Positions 1 to 7,856 are shown, numbered from the stretch's first letter. The stretch is DNA of 16,113 nucleotides from an uncultured Collinsella sp. (GCA_958421035.1 CATZKS010000042.1:1-16113); one strand, 5' to 3'. Made by a program: numbers and translations. Notes: a model not told the origin generated them from the sequence alone.

Positions 1-894
1 CGCCGCGAGCACCAGCAATGGAATCACGCACGAGGTCACGATCATCACGATGACGCCTTCGATAAGGTCGGTCACCTGCTGCACGATCTCGTCGGTCATT
101 TGCTTGGCACCACTGGTTACCGACGTGACCAGGCTCGAGGCACCGTCGGCAAGCTGCTCAAGCACGTTCTTGGACTCTGTGGACCCGGTCTTTTTCTTGC
201 TTGCTTTGGAGCTATCGCTATTTGCCGTACCCGCAGCGTCGGCCGCCTTTTGCTCCGCCGCTTCGATGCTCACTCGATACGTTTCGTCGACCTTTTGCGA
301 CACCCATACGCTTGCAGGCACCAACGCCATGCCGATCATGGCGACCACCAGCACGCGAGTCGCCACGCGGCGCAGGACGGCGCTCGTGCTCCAGCGCCCG
401 TGAATGCCGAGCGACACCGCAAAGAGCACCAGCGCAAACGGGATTAGGATGCCCAGGCCGACCGACCACAAAATGGTCAGCAGGTATTTCTCGAGGTAGA
501 GCACGGCAAGCACGATGCCCAAGTTACCCGAAAGCTGTGCGAGCTGCTCGGCAACCGGCGTTCCCGTATCACCCGGCAGCGCGGTAATGCCCGCAGACAG
601 CGCCACGCACGAGGTCGTGAGCGCCAGTACGTTACCTTTCTTTTGATCGATGACCTCGATGGTGGAGTCCCAAGTCTTAGTATCGGCAAAATGCGGACGA
701 GCTACAAAGCCCGACAACAGCGCCAGTACCACGAGCGCAACGATAAAGCCAATCTGCAGCTTTTTGTTTGCGCACACGACATCGGACAGGCTGGGCTGCA
801 GCTCGGTTACCGTCGTATGCTCGGTTATCTGGACAGGACGCCCATGAGCCATCTCGTGCGCATCTGTCTTTTGAATCAATCCGTTGTCCGGCAT
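1..894 (-). CDS. Membrane protein of unknown function, C-terminus cut by window edge
   Basis: The frame is open from an ATG at 894 to the left edge, giving 298 codons without a stop; the C-terminus is missing. A strong Shine-Dalgarno (GAGGAGGT on the minus strand, 901-908) sits 6 nt before the ATG. The polar N-terminus (residues 1-44) is followed by a hydrophobic segment (about 46-64), then a weakly hydrophobic stretch (88-105). A long hydrophobic pair follows (about 123-163) and then another segment (181-198). Next comes a soluble stretch rich in Ala, Ser and Lys (about 200-245, with SSKASKKKTGSTE) and an amphipathic stretch (245-280). Another membrane segment begins at about 280 and runs off the edge. 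I do not recognise the family, and no catalytic motif is visible. It is transcribed away from the lac modules' left end, and nothing ties it to sugar uptake. Confidence 0.85.
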   Translation of the reverse strand, partial: MPDNGLIQKTDAHEMAHGRPVQITEHTTVTELQPSLSDVVCANKKLQIGFIVALVVLALLSGFVARPHFADTKTWDSTIEVIDQKKGNVLALTTSCVALSAGITALPGDTGTPVAEQLAQLSGNLGIVLAVLYLEKYLLTILWSVGLGILIPFALVLFAVSLGIHGRWSTSAVLRRVATRVLVVAMIGMALVPASVWVSQKVDETYRVSIEAAEQKAADAAGTANSDSSKASKKKTGSTESKNVLEQLADGASSLVTSVTSGAKQMTDEIVQQVTDLIEGVIVMIVTSCVIPLLVLAA

Positions 895-990
895 TTGGAC
901 ACCTCCTCATTCCGGCCTGCATTGCGGATGGAAGTATACCCACCCATCGAAAAACCGAACGGGAGGACGAACGGAGCGCACCAAGACTGC

Positions 991-1028
991 CCCCAACGAC
1001 TAGTCGTTTAAGAACGTCCCCAATGACT
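991..1028. repeat. Short direct repeat containing a 14-bp palindrome
   Basis: CCCCAACGACT (991-1001) recurs as CCCCAATGACT (1018-1028), 27 bp apart. The first copy overlaps the perfect 14-bp palindrome AACGACTAGTCGTT (995-1008). It lies between the start of the left-edge membrane gene and the lacF terminator, and has no coding potential that I trust. It looks like a small intergenic repeat element, but its genome-wide copy number cannot be seen here. Confidence 0.5.
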
Positions 1029-1039
1029 GTCTCCGGATG

Positions 1040-1106
1040 AGTTGCGGTGGAATAGGGATTGTTTTGCGCCCGTCGGCCCCTATTCAGTCCCTATTTCACC
1101 GCAACT
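1040..1106. repeat. 19-bp inverted repeat, intergenic hairpin element
   Basis: AGTTGCGGTGGAATAGGGA (1040-1058) is the reverse complement, with one mismatch, of the segment at 1088-1106. Three more pairs (one of them G-T) can extend the stem inwards, leaving a loop of about 23 nt. No T-run follows on either strand, so it is not a typical intrinsic terminator. It most resembles an interspersed palindromic element (REP/MITE-like); that reading is inference. Confidence 0.6.
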
Positions 1107-1115
1107 TGGAGGAGG

Positions 1116-1153
1116 ACAGAAAAAGCCCTGCCGCGGGTAGCGGCAGAGCTTTT
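1116..1153 (-). terminator. Intrinsic terminator of lacF
   Basis: On the minus strand the arm AAAAGCTCTGCCGC, a 5-nt loop and the arm GCGGCAGGGCTTTT form a 14-bp stem with one mismatch (1121-1153). The second arm runs into TTTTT. It starts 28 bp beyond the lacF stop codon. Confidence 0.85.
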
Positions 1154-1180
1154 GGAAGGGGACTTGGTTGTGAGGGCTCG

Positions 1181-1519
1181 TTAGGCGAGCTTGGCCTCGA
1201 GCTCGGCAATGCGCTTGTAGGCATCGATGGTAAAGCGGGTCTGCTTCTCCAGGATCATAGTGGTCATGAGGGTATCCTGAGCGTGAGCCATGATGAAGGT
1301 CATCTCCATCTCGCCACCGCCGGCCTCCTGCGAAAGCAGCTTGGTCTGCGTGTCGTGGGCACCGATGAGTGCATCGCTGGCATCCTTGTGCAGCTGCTCG
1401 GCCTTCTCAAAGTCACCCTCGCGAGCAGCATCGAGCGCTGCAAGCAGATCGGTCTGGGCGTCACCTGCGTATGCGACAATCTCGAATCCAACCATCGAGA
1501 TTTCTTCTTTGGTTGCCAT
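1181..1519 (-). CDS. lacF: PTS lactose/cellobiose-type IIA component
   Basis: This 112-residue protein has the usual length and pattern of the lactose/cellobiose IIA family: a small all-helical cytoplasmic protein that forms a trimer and passes phosphate from HPr to IIB. The phospho-accepting His is predicted at H79 in the motif MAHAQDTLMT. D82 in the same motif matches the family's metal-binding Asp. The motif GAHDTQTKLL (53-62) and the C-terminal helix are also typical. The start is fixed by AAAGGA about 7 nt before the ATG at 1519. It lies downstream of repressor 1 on the same strand with a 214-bp gap that carries its own candidate regulatory sites, so it probably has its own promoter. It is the only IIA gene in a window with three IICB genes, so it may be shared. 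Confidence 0.95.
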   Translation of the reverse strand: MATKEEISMVGFEIVAYAGDAQTDLLAALDAAREGDFEKAEQLHKDASDALIGAHDTQTKLLSQEAGGGEMEMTFIMAHAQDTLMTTMILEKQTRFTIDAYKRIAELEAKLA

Positions 1520-1733
1520 GTTGCGTTCCTTTCACATATGAACCAATGGAGAGCATCGCGTCCGGGCATACGCGCTGCGTTGTGTATGTCAGAAACAATA
1601 ACATTCAAACAAAAAAGAACAGCGCAAAACGTAATTTCGAGCTATGAACGGTCACTTTTCGCCCGTGAACGGTTTTTAAACCAATTTGAACAATATCGAA
1701 CACAATTAGCGGCAACCCAAACAGATCCGCGCC
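1520..1733 (-). promoter_or_regulatory. lacF upstream region with paired direct repeats
   Basis: TGAACGGT occurs at 1645-1652 and again at 1666-1673, a 21-bp spacing (two helical turns). Read on the minus strand these are ACCGTTCA, the same core as the CCGTTYACCG boxes in the three divergent promoter regions. ACAATATCGA (1690-1699) also recurs at 7978-7987 and 12903-12912. A possible minus-strand -10 (TGTTAT) lies between these boxes and the gene, with a weak TTGCGC at -35. I see no terminator after repressor 1, so read-through into lacF is possible. Confidence 0.45.
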
Positions 1734-2738
1734 CTAGCGTACATCGCGCACCGTATCGCCCTCGACGAGCACGCCCGGAAACAGCATGTGCTCCACACCG
1801 GGTTCAACGCCCTCGGCGCCGGCAATCTTGTCGACCGCCCACATGCCGACGCGCTTGTTGTCAAAGCGCACCGTGGTCAGGCGACGGTCGGGCACGATGT
1901 CGCCCAGACTGTCATCAACACCCACCACGCTCACATCCTCGGGCACGTGCTTTCCGCGCGACTCGAGCCCGCGAATGCAGCCATATGCCATGGCATCGTT
2001 GGAGGCATAGATGGCAGTACAGGTCGGATCATCCGCCAGAGCCTGGCCGGCAGCATATCCGCTCTGTGCCGTCCAGTCGCCGCGCACGAGCTGCGGGGGC
2101 TCAATGCCATGCGCGCGCAATGTCTCGCGCCAGCCTTCCTCGCGCCGCATGCCCGAAAGCGAGCGCTCGGGGCATGAGATAAAGTGCACAGTCTTGTGCC
2201 CCCGCCCCAGCAAGTACTCGACAACTTGACGCGAGCAATCGAACTGGTCGTTATCGACCGTTGAACAGAGCGGGTGCTCCAGCATGGTAACGAGCACCGT
2301 CTGCATACCGGGCAGCGGCTCAAAAGTGCCAAAGTCTGCCGGCATGCGGTTCATGATCACGACCATGCCATCCACCGGCAGCGCGCTCATGCGTGACGAT
2401 GCGCTCTCGAGGGTATACGGATGCCCGTCTACTTTAGTGAGGGTGATGGCATAGCCATGTTTGTCGGCCGCGGCGGCAAAGCCCTCCATACGGTCGAGGT
2501 TGCCGGTACCGGTAATGTTGAACATGGCGACGCCGACGGTCTTAAACTTACCGCGGCGCAGCGATCGACCGGCAAAGTTTGGGCGATACCCCAGCTCGCG
2601 CATGGCGGCGCGCACGCGTTCCGTGGTCTCGGGGCGCACGCTGGGCGAATCGTGCACGGTGCGCGAGACCGTCTGCTCCGAGACGCCCGCGAGACGCGCC
2701 ACATCCTTAACGGATACCGATTTTTTAACAGCGGCCAT
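1734..2738 (-). CDS. LacI-family transcriptional regulator, module A
   Basis: The 334-residue length is standard for LacI/GalR repressors. The N-terminal helix-turn-helix spans about residues 9-30 (VKDVARLAGVSEQTVSRTVH), with recognition-helix specificity residues E21 and Q22. The hinge follows at YRPNFAGRSL (51-60). A periplasmic-binding-protein-like sugar domain makes up the rest, including GDWTAQSGYAAG, NDAMAYG and the usual VPEDVSVVGVDDS near the C-terminus. The ATG at 2738 places the helix-turn-helix correctly, although its Shine-Dalgarno is weak. It is divergent from lacE1 and upstream of lacF on the same strand. By family knowledge it should repress lacE1-lacG1, and perhaps lacF, until a sugar or sugar phosphate binds. 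The inducer is unknown. Confidence 0.95.
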   Translation of the reverse strand: MAAVKKSVSVKDVARLAGVSEQTVSRTVHDSPSVRPETTERVRAAMRELGYRPNFAGRSLRRGKFKTVGVAMFNITGTGNLDRMEGFAAAADKHGYAITLTKVDGHPYTLESASSRMSALPVDGMVVIMNRMPADFGTFEPLPGMQTVLVTMLEHPLCSTVDNDQFDCSRQVVEYLLGRGHKTVHFISCPERSLSGMRREEGWRETLRAHGIEPPQLVRGDWTAQSGYAAGQALADDPTCTAIYASNDAMAYGCIRGLESRGKHVPEDVSVVGVDDSLGDIVPDRRLTTVRFDNKRVGMWAVDKIAGAEGVEPGVEHMLFPGVLVEGDTVRDVR

Positions 2739-2895
2739 AGGTCGATCTTTCTATGTCAACGATGCCATTGGTGGCACCTTGCGCAGTCATTTTTACCGCC
2801 TTCAAGTATATCCAACGCCTCCCCCACCATACGCTCACCACCCAAAACCTACCGTTCACCGACATTTTTGCTTCCCCGAACGGCTTTTGTCGACC

Positions 2896-2914
2896 AAATG
2901 TTAACGTTGCCATT
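2896..2914. promoter_or_regulatory. Operator-like palindrome A1
   Basis: The core TGTTAACGTTGCCA (2899-2912) is a CG-centred imperfect palindrome in the LacI/GalR (cre-like) style. It matches 13 of 14 positions of TGWNANCGNTNWCA. The 19-bp block around it recurs in inverted orientation at 3017-3036 with one substitution, which supports binding by the same protein. Confidence 0.6.
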
Positions 2915-3016
2915 ATGCAAACACAGAGCCACCGGGCGGCTCAAACGTTTACGCATAAGGAATCGACGGTTCGCAGGCACAGGAACCACCGGTTCGCGTC
3001 TTTTTTTGTGTCGCAA

Positions 3017-3036
3017 AATGGCAACGTCAACATTTT
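3017..3036. promoter_or_regulatory. Operator-like palindrome A2 overlapping the lacE1 -35
   Basis: AATGGCAACGTCAACATTTT is the inverted copy of site A1, 120 bp away. It overlaps the candidate -35 box at 3035-3040, so bound repressor would block RNA polymerase. The two sites could also support a DNA loop. Confidence 0.6.
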
Positions 3037-3062
3037 GGCAACCGAACGCCAAAAGCTACCAT
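3035..3062 (+). promoter_or_regulatory. Candidate lacE1 promoter
   Basis: TTGGCA (3035-3040), a 16-bp spacer and TACCAT (3057-3062) resemble a sigma-70-type promoter. The -10 ends 33 bp before the lacE1 ATG. The call rests on box similarity plus the overlap with operator A2. Confidence 0.45.
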
Positions 3063-3095
3063 CGTTGCTAACCCACCGACTCTTAGGAGCATTGC

Positions 3096-4862
3096 ATGGA
3101 GCAACTCATCGCCACCATCGAAAAGGGCCAGCCCTTTTTCAACGCGATCGCCCGCAACAAGTACCTCAAGGCGATCCGCGACGGCTTTATCTCCGTCATC
3201 CCCATCATCATCTTCTCGTCCATCTTTTGCCTGGTAGCCTCGGTCCCCAACATCTGGGGTTTCTACTGGCCCGATGACATCAACAACGCCCTGTGGAAGT
3301 GCTACAACTACTCCATGGGCATCCTGGCCATCGCCTGCGCCGCCACCACGGCCAAGCACTTCGCCGACGCTCAGAACCGCGATCTGCCCAAGAACAACCA
3401 GATCAACTTCATCTCGTGCATGTGCGCGGCCATCATCGGCTTCTTGCTCCTTTCGAGCGACACCATCGCCACGGACGCCGCCAGCGGCTTCAACACCACC
3501 TACCTTGGTTCCAAGGGCCTGCTGACCGCTTTCATCGCTGCGTTTGTGACTGGCATCATCTACAAGTTCTTCATTAAGCGCAACATCACCGTCAAGATGC
3601 CCGAGCAGGTTCCGCCCAACATCTCGCAGACCTTCAAGGACATCATCCCCTTCTCCGTCTGCATCACCGTCTTTTGGGTTTTTGACATCGTCTTCCGCGC
3701 TGCTTTTGGCTTCTGCTTTGCCCAGGGTGTCATCCAGGTGTTCCAGCCCCTGTTCACCGCTGCCGATGGCTACATCGGCCTCGCTGTGATCTACGGCGCC
3801 ATGAGCCTGTTCTGGTTCGTCGGCGTCCACGGCCCCTCGATCGTCGAGCCCGCCATCGCCGCCGCTCTCGTTGCCAACATGACCGACAACCTGGCCGCGT
3901 TCCAGGCTGGCCAGCACGCTTCCGCTGTCCTGACCCAGGGTGCCCAGTACTTCGTCGTCTGCATGGGCGGCACCGGCGCCACGCTCGTCCTGGTCTTTAT
4001 GTTCTGCTTCCTGGCCAAGTCCCAGGAGATGCGCGCCGTCGGTAAGGCCGCCATCGTCCCCGTCTGCTTTGCCGTCAACGAGCCGCTGCTGTTCGCCGCG
4101 CCCATCGTGCTCAACCCCGTCTTCTTTGTCCCGTTTGTCTTTGCCCCGATCGCCAACATCTGGATCCTCAAGATCTTTATCGACTTCTTGGGCATGAACG
4201 GCTTTATGTACACGCTGCCTTGGACCGTCCCCGGCCCCATCGGCACCATCATGGGCCTGGGCTTCCAGCCGCTCGCCTTTGTGATGCTCGCCCTTATCCT
4301 GGTCGTCGACTTCGTTCTGTACTACCCGTTCTTCCGTGCCTACGACGCCCAGAAGTGCGCCGAGGAGGCCGAGATTTCCCAGGAGGAGCTCGCCGCCAAG
4401 AACGCCGAGAAGGCCGCCAAGCTCAACGATGCCTTCCAGGGCAAGGCTGACGCCAAGAGCGTTGCCGCCGGCGCTGCTGCCGAGGCCGTGAAGGCCGACG
4501 CTCCCGCCGCTGTCGCCACTGAGGCAACGACCGCCAGTGACCTCAACGGCAAGCGCGTGCTCGTGCTCTGCCAGGGTGGCGGCACCTCGGGCTTGCTCGC
4601 CAACGCGCTGGCCAAGGCCGCCAAAGAGCGCGGCATCAATCTTGAGACCGCTGCCGAGGCCTATGGCAACCACGTTGACATGCTTCCCGACTTTGACCTG
4701 GTCGTCCTGGCCCCGCAGGCCGCCAGCTACCTGGCCGACCTGCAGAAGGACTGCGAGCGCGTGGGCAACAAGTGCGTCGCCTGCCGCGGCAAGCAGTACA
4801 TCGAGCTCTCCCAGAACGGCGATAAGTCTCTCGCCTTCGTAAGCGAGCAACTTTCGAAGTAA
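3096..4862 (+). CDS. lacE: PTS lactose-type permease IICB, module A
   Basis: This 588-residue fusion has the domain order and length of lactose-type LacE. The membrane IIC domain spans about residues 20-415, with several hydrophobic spans. Its substrate-site motifs are visible: GVHGP with H245 and NEP with E329, matching the His and Glu known in the family. An Ala/Lys/Glu-rich linker (about 416-482) leads to a cytoplasmic IIB domain (about 485-588) whose P-loop-like VLVLCQGGGTSGLLANAL carries the phospho-Cys C492. The protein imports and phosphorylates a beta-galactoside or a similar disaccharide at the membrane. It has a clear Shine-Dalgarno and is followed by lacG1 after 66 bp. Its IIB domain has extra cysteines (C553, C560, C563), including a CxxC that LacE2 and LacE3 lack. 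Its IIC sequence differs clearly from the other two copies. Confidence 0.96.
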   Translation: MEQLIATIEKGQPFFNAIARNKYLKAIRDGFISVIPIIIFSSIFCLVASVPNIWGFYWPDDINNALWKCYNYSMGILAIACAATTAKHFADAQNRDLPKNNQINFISCMCAAIIGFLLLSSDTIATDAASGFNTTYLGSKGLLTAFIAAFVTGIIYKFFIKRNITVKMPEQVPPNISQTFKDIIPFSVCITVFWVFDIVFRAAFGFCFAQGVIQVFQPLFTAADGYIGLAVIYGAMSLFWFVGVHGPSIVEPAIAAALVANMTDNLAAFQAGQHASAVLTQGAQYFVVCMGGTGATLVLVFMFCFLAKSQEMRAVGKAAIVPVCFAVNEPLLFAAPIVLNPVFFVPFVFAPIANIWILKIFIDFLGMNGFMYTLPWTVPGPIGTIMGLGFQPLAFVMLALILVVDFVLYYPFFRAYDAQKCAEEAEISQEELAAKNAEKAAKLNDAFQGKADAKSVAAGAAAEAVKADAPAAVATEATTASDLNGKRVLVLCQGGGTSGLLANALAKAAKERGINLETAAEAYGNHVDMLPDFDLVVLAPQAASYLADLQKDCERVGNKCVACRGKQYIELSQNGDKSLAFVSEQLSK

Positions 4863-4873
4863 GTAACGCCCAA

Positions 4874-4903
4874 GGCCAGCCGACCATCCACAGCCGGCTG
4901 GCC
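4874..4903 (+). other. Intercistronic hairpin between lacE1 and lacG1
   Basis: GGCCAGCCG (4874-4882) and CGGCTGGCC (4895-4903) form a perfect 9-bp stem around a 12-nt loop. No T-run follows, so it looks more like an mRNA stability or processing element, or a partial attenuator, than a terminator. Equivalent hairpins sit between the paired genes in modules B and C. Confidence 0.6.
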
Positions 4904-4928
4904 CTTCGATTTAGACGATTGGATCATC

Positions 4929-6368
4929 ATGTCCGTTAACCCTGCTAGCGTCACCAACCCGCCTGCGCAGTTTCCCGAGGACTTTGTCTTTGGCGGCGCC
5001 ACTGCTGCCTACCAAGTAGAGGGCGAGACCCGCACTCACGGTAAGGGCAAGGTTGCCTGGGACGACTTCTTGGAGGCCCAGGGCCGTTTCTCCCCCGATC
5101 CCGCTTCGGACTTCTACAACCAGTACCCCGTCGATCTGGAACTGTGCGAGGAGTTTGGCATCAACGGCATTCGCCTCTCTATCGCCTGGAGCCGCATCTT
5201 CCCCAACGGTATCGGTGAGATTAACCCCGAGGGTGTCCAGTTCTATCACGATCTCTTCGCCGAATGCCACAAGCACCACGTTGAGCCGTTTGTCACGCTG
5301 CATCACTTCGATACGCCGCTTCCCCTCTTTGAGAAGGGCGACTTCCTCAACCGCGAGACCATCGACGCCTTTGTGGACTTTGCCACCTTCTGCTTTAAGG
5401 AGTACGCCGACGAGGTGACCTACTGGTTCACCTTTAACGAGATCTGGGCCGATGCCTCCAACACCTACATCGAGGGCACCTTCCCCGGTGGCGTCAAGGC
5501 GCATCTGGCCGAGGCCTTCCAGTGCGAGCACAACATGATGCTCGCCCACGCCAAGGCAGTACTGGCCTTCCACAACGGCGGTTTTAAGGGCAAGATCGGC
5601 GTCATTCAGTCGCTGGAGTTTAAGTATCCGCTCAACGAGAACGACCCCGCCGACATCAAAGCCGCCAACAACGAGCACGTGCTGCAAAACCAGTTCTTGC
5701 TCGACGCCACCTTCCGCGGCGACTACGCGCCCGACACCCTCGAGTGCGCCAACCGCCTGGCCGCCGTCTCGGGCGGTACCATCGAGATCCTAGACGAGGA
5801 TCTGGAAATCATGCGCGAGGCCGCCCTCTACAACGACTACCTGGGCGTTAACAACTACCAGTGCCGTTTCTTGAAGGCTTACGATGGCGAGAACGACCTG
5901 CACCACAACGGTACGGGCGAGAAGGGCACCGGCCGCTGGCGCGTCAAGGGCATTGGCGAGCATGTGAACAAGCCTGGCATCCCCACCACCGACTGGGACT
6001 GGATCATCTATCCCGAGGGCCTGTTCGACCTGCTCGTCTACATTAAGCAGCGCTACCCCAACTACAAGCAGATTTTCATCACCGAGAACGGCATGGGCTA
6101 CAAGGATCCCCACAAGGACGGTTTTGTGGACGACCAGCCGCGCATCGACTATATCGAGCAGCACCTGCGCTGGTTGCTCAAGGCCATGGAGGTGGGCGTC
6201 AACGTGGGCGGCTACTTCCTGTGGAGCCTGCAGGATCAGTTCTCCTGGACCAATGGCTACAACAAGCGTTACGGCTTCTTCTACGTTGACTTTGAAACCC
6301 AGAAGCGCACGCCCAAGGCAAGCGCATACTGGTATAAGCACGTGGCGCAGACCCGTCGTCTGGACTAG
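4929..6368 (+). CDS. lacG: GH1 6-phospho-beta-galactosidase, module A
   Basis: This 479-residue protein has GH1 length and motifs throughout. The acid/base is E171 in TFNEIW and the nucleophile is E386 in ITENGMG. HHFDTP lies at 125-130. The 6-phosphate pocket shows as S439, K446 and Y448 in FSWTNGYNKRYGFFYVD, lining up with S428, K435 and Y437 of lactococcal LacG. W440, next to that Ser, is the residue linked to galactoside rather than glucoside preference in phospho-GH1 enzymes. It should cleave lactose-6-phosphate or a related 6-phospho-galactoside in the cytoplasm, after import by LacE1. The ATG at 4929 has only a weak GGA 5 nt upstream, so it may depend on coupling to lacE1. A strong terminator follows. 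The aglycone preference is not readable from sequence. Confidence 0.95.
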   Translation: MSVNPASVTNPPAQFPEDFVFGGATAAYQVEGETRTHGKGKVAWDDFLEAQGRFSPDPASDFYNQYPVDLELCEEFGINGIRLSIAWSRIFPNGIGEINPEGVQFYHDLFAECHKHHVEPFVTLHHFDTPLPLFEKGDFLNRETIDAFVDFATFCFKEYADEVTYWFTFNEIWADASNTYIEGTFPGGVKAHLAEAFQCEHNMMLAHAKAVLAFHNGGFKGKIGVIQSLEFKYPLNENDPADIKAANNEHVLQNQFLLDATFRGDYAPDTLECANRLAAVSGGTIEILDEDLEIMREAALYNDYLGVNNYQCRFLKAYDGENDLHHNGTGEKGTGRWRVKGIGEHVNKPGIPTTDWDWIIYPEGLFDLLVYIKQRYPNYKQIFITENGMGYKDPHKDGFVDDQPRIDYIEQHLRWLLKAMEVGVNVGGYFLWSLQDQFSWTNGYNKRYGFFYVDFETQKRTPKASAYWYKHVAQTRRLD

Positions 6369-6413
6369 CGGCTGACGGGGTTACCCGCCCACATAACCTG
6401 TCCCCATTTCTCA

Positions 6414-6463
6414 GCCGGGGGCGGCACGTCACACGGCGCGCCGCCCCCGGCCTTTTTGTTTTT
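6414..6463 (+). terminator. Strong intrinsic terminator of lacE1-lacG1
   Basis: GCCGGGGGCGGC (6414-6425) pairs perfectly with GCCGCCCCCGGC (6440-6451) over 12 bp with a 14-nt loop, followed by CTTTTTGTTTTT. It lies 45 bp after the lacG1 stop codon. Confidence 0.95.
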
Positions 6464-6479
6464 GGGCTGGTCGGGAGCC

Positions 6480-6543
6480 GTTTGTCTCGATCTGTAACAT
6501 CTAGCCGAGTTTTTGGTCCTAGCTGTTACAGATTGAGACGAAC
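6480..6543. repeat. Palindromic repeat unit 1 (TCTGTAACA family)
   Basis: The left arm at 6480-6504 and the right arm at 6519-6543 are 25 bp each. They pair apart from one mismatch and two G-T pairs. The core is ATCTGTAACA / TGTTACAGAT, then CTAG / CTAG, with a 14-nt T-rich loop. It is one of six copies in the window. Confidence 0.85.
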
Positions 6544-6564
6544 AGGATTGCTCTTTCCGAAGAA

Positions 6565-6619
6565 TCTAAATCTGTAACACGTAGCCCGCTTTTGACCGTC
6601 TACCTGTTACAAATCGAGA
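6565..6619. repeat. Palindromic repeat unit 2 (TCTGTAACA family)
   Basis: The arms at about 6565-6584 and 6600-6619 pair with a few mismatches around the conserved CTGTAACA / TGTTACA. The inner pair is GTAG / CTAC where units 1 and 3 have CTAG / CTAG, a compensated change. The loop CCGCTTTTGACCG is shared with unit 4. Its centre is about 80 bp from unit 1. It ends 15 bp from the repressor 2 stop codon. Confidence 0.8.
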
Positions 6620-6634
6620 CAAACGGAGTAGGAC

Positions 6635-7663
6635 CTAACCCCGTATGTCCCTAACAGTCGAGCGTTCGACCAGCGTACTCGGCACATGAATCGCCTCGAT
6701 AGACGAGCTCTCTCCAATCGCCGCCTCAAACGCAAGCTTACCGACACCGCGCAAATCAAATCGCAGCGTCGTCAGCCGATTGTGAGGAACAAGTCCCTCG
6801 AGTGCGTCGTCGATACCAACCACGCTCACGTCGTCGGGCACGGACAGGCCCGCGTTCTCGAGCGCGGCGATAACGCCCAGCGCCATCTGGTCATTTGCCG
6901 CAAGCACGGCAGTCGGCGCCTGCGACCCGCCGGCAAGCACCTCGGCCGCAATCCGCTCGCCCATGGCGTACCCACTGTCCGCACTCCAATCGCCACGCAG
7001 CATCGGAGCGGCATCGACATGAGCACGACCCAGCGTATCGCGCCAACCGGCCTCACGAAAACGCGAGGAAATCGAGTTTTCCGGACCCGCCACAAACCGC
7101 ATATTCGAGTGACCATGTTCCAGCAGATAATTGGTCAACAGCTCGCACGAACCATACTGGTCGGAGTCGATCGTCGTGCAGCGCGGATGCGCATACATGG
7201 ACAGGATGACCGTTCGCACTCCCGGCTGGGGAACAAACTCCTCAAAATCGGGAGCCATGCGGTTCATGTTGAGAATCATGCCGTCGACGGGTCGCTCGAC
7301 CATGCGGCGCGAGGCATCGGCAAGTGTATAGGGCTTGTCGCCGCCCATCTCGATCATAGTGACGGCAAAATCGTGCTCGCGCGCCGCTTGCATGATACCC
7401 TCGAGCGTCGCCAGGTTACCGACACGTGTGATGTTGTACATGCACAGGCCAATAGAACGATACGACCCGCCGCGCAACGCCGCTCCAGCAAAATTGGGAC
7501 GAAAGCCCAGCTCTTCCATGGCGGCCAGCACACGCTTGCGCGTCTTTTCCGTCACGTTGGGCATACCGTTGACCACGCGAGACACAGTCTGGCGGCTCAC
7601 GCCAGCGAGCGCCGCAACCTCTGCCGCGCTCGCCGAATGACCATTCCTTGTCTGCTGAGCCAT
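6635..7663 (-). CDS. LacI-family transcriptional regulator, module B
   Basis: From the ATG at 7663 the protein has 342 residues. The helix-turn-helix lies at about residues 13-34 (AEVAALAGVSRQTVSRVVNG), with specificity residues R24 and Q25, followed by the hinge FRPNFAGAALRGG. The sugar-binding domain shares GDWSADSGYAMG, NDQMALG and VPDDVSVVGIDDA with the other two repressors in the window. The frame stays open to an ATG at 7720, but that adds 19 residues before the DNA-binding domain and has no Shine-Dalgarno, so I prefer 7663; a GGAAGG very close to the ATG makes this start uncertain too. It is divergent from lacG2-lacE2 and should control that operon. Two palindromic repeats lie just past its stop codon. 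Confidence 0.94.
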   Translation of the reverse strand: MAQQTRNGHSASAAEVAALAGVSRQTVSRVVNGMPNVTEKTRKRVLAAMEELGFRPNFAGAALRGGSYRSIGLCMYNITRVGNLATLEGIMQAAREHDFAVTMIEMGGDKPYTLADASRRMVERPVDGMILNMNRMAPDFEEFVPQPGVRTVILSMYAHPRCTTIDSDQYGSCELLTNYLLEHGHSNMRFVAGPENSISSRFREAGWRDTLGRAHVDAAPMLRGDWSADSGYAMGERIAAEVLAGGSQAPTAVLAANDQMALGVIAALENAGLSVPDDVSVVGIDDALEGLVPHNRLTTLRFDLRGVGKLAFEAAIGESSSIEAIHVPSTLVERSTVRDIRG

Positions 7664-7856
7664 GCCTTCCACGCTAACCTGCTTCCCAACTATTCCCCGC
7701 GCCCATGGCGCATCGTACATACATCGATAACGTGCTCATGATACCCGAGCCATATACCACAACATGAAAACTTCTGTCAATCAAAACCGCTTACCGAACA
7801 AATACAACCGTTCGCGGCTGTTTGAAGTTGTTTTGTTTCTATACATCCCAGCCGGA

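Larger units (their letters stand above)
2739..3095. promoter_or_regulatory. Divergent regulatory region, repressor 1 / lacE1
   Basis: This 357-bp gap holds no gene. It contains two operator-like palindromes (2896-2914 and 3017-3036, listed separately) and a CCGTTCACCG box at 2852-2861. CCGAACGG lies at 2877-2883 region, inverted relative to that box, and CGGTTCGC is repeated at 2967-2974 and 2990-2997. A minus-strand TATACT (2805-2810) could be the -10 of the repressor gene, but I see no good -35. The lacE1 Shine-Dalgarno AGGAG is at 3085-3089, 6 nt before the ATG. Confidence 0.6.

Noticed and set aside
1037..2182. Plus-strand open frame (381 codons) opposite lacF and repressor 1
   Set aside because: It runs through a terminator hairpin, lacF, a promoter region and part of the repressor on the other strand, and has an Arg/Pro/Ala-rich C-terminus with no motif.
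3027..4850. Long minus-strand open frame (607 codons) opposite lacE1
   Set aside because: It mirrors the GC-biased codons of lacE1, has a Gly/Asp/Val-rich low-complexity product with no family motifs, and has no ribosome site. The plus-strand gene has clear PTS motifs.
6686..7741. Plus-strand open frame (351 codons) opposite repressor 2
   Set aside because: It is an antisense shadow of a well-supported LacI-family gene; its product is Arg/His-rich and has no Shine-Dalgarno.
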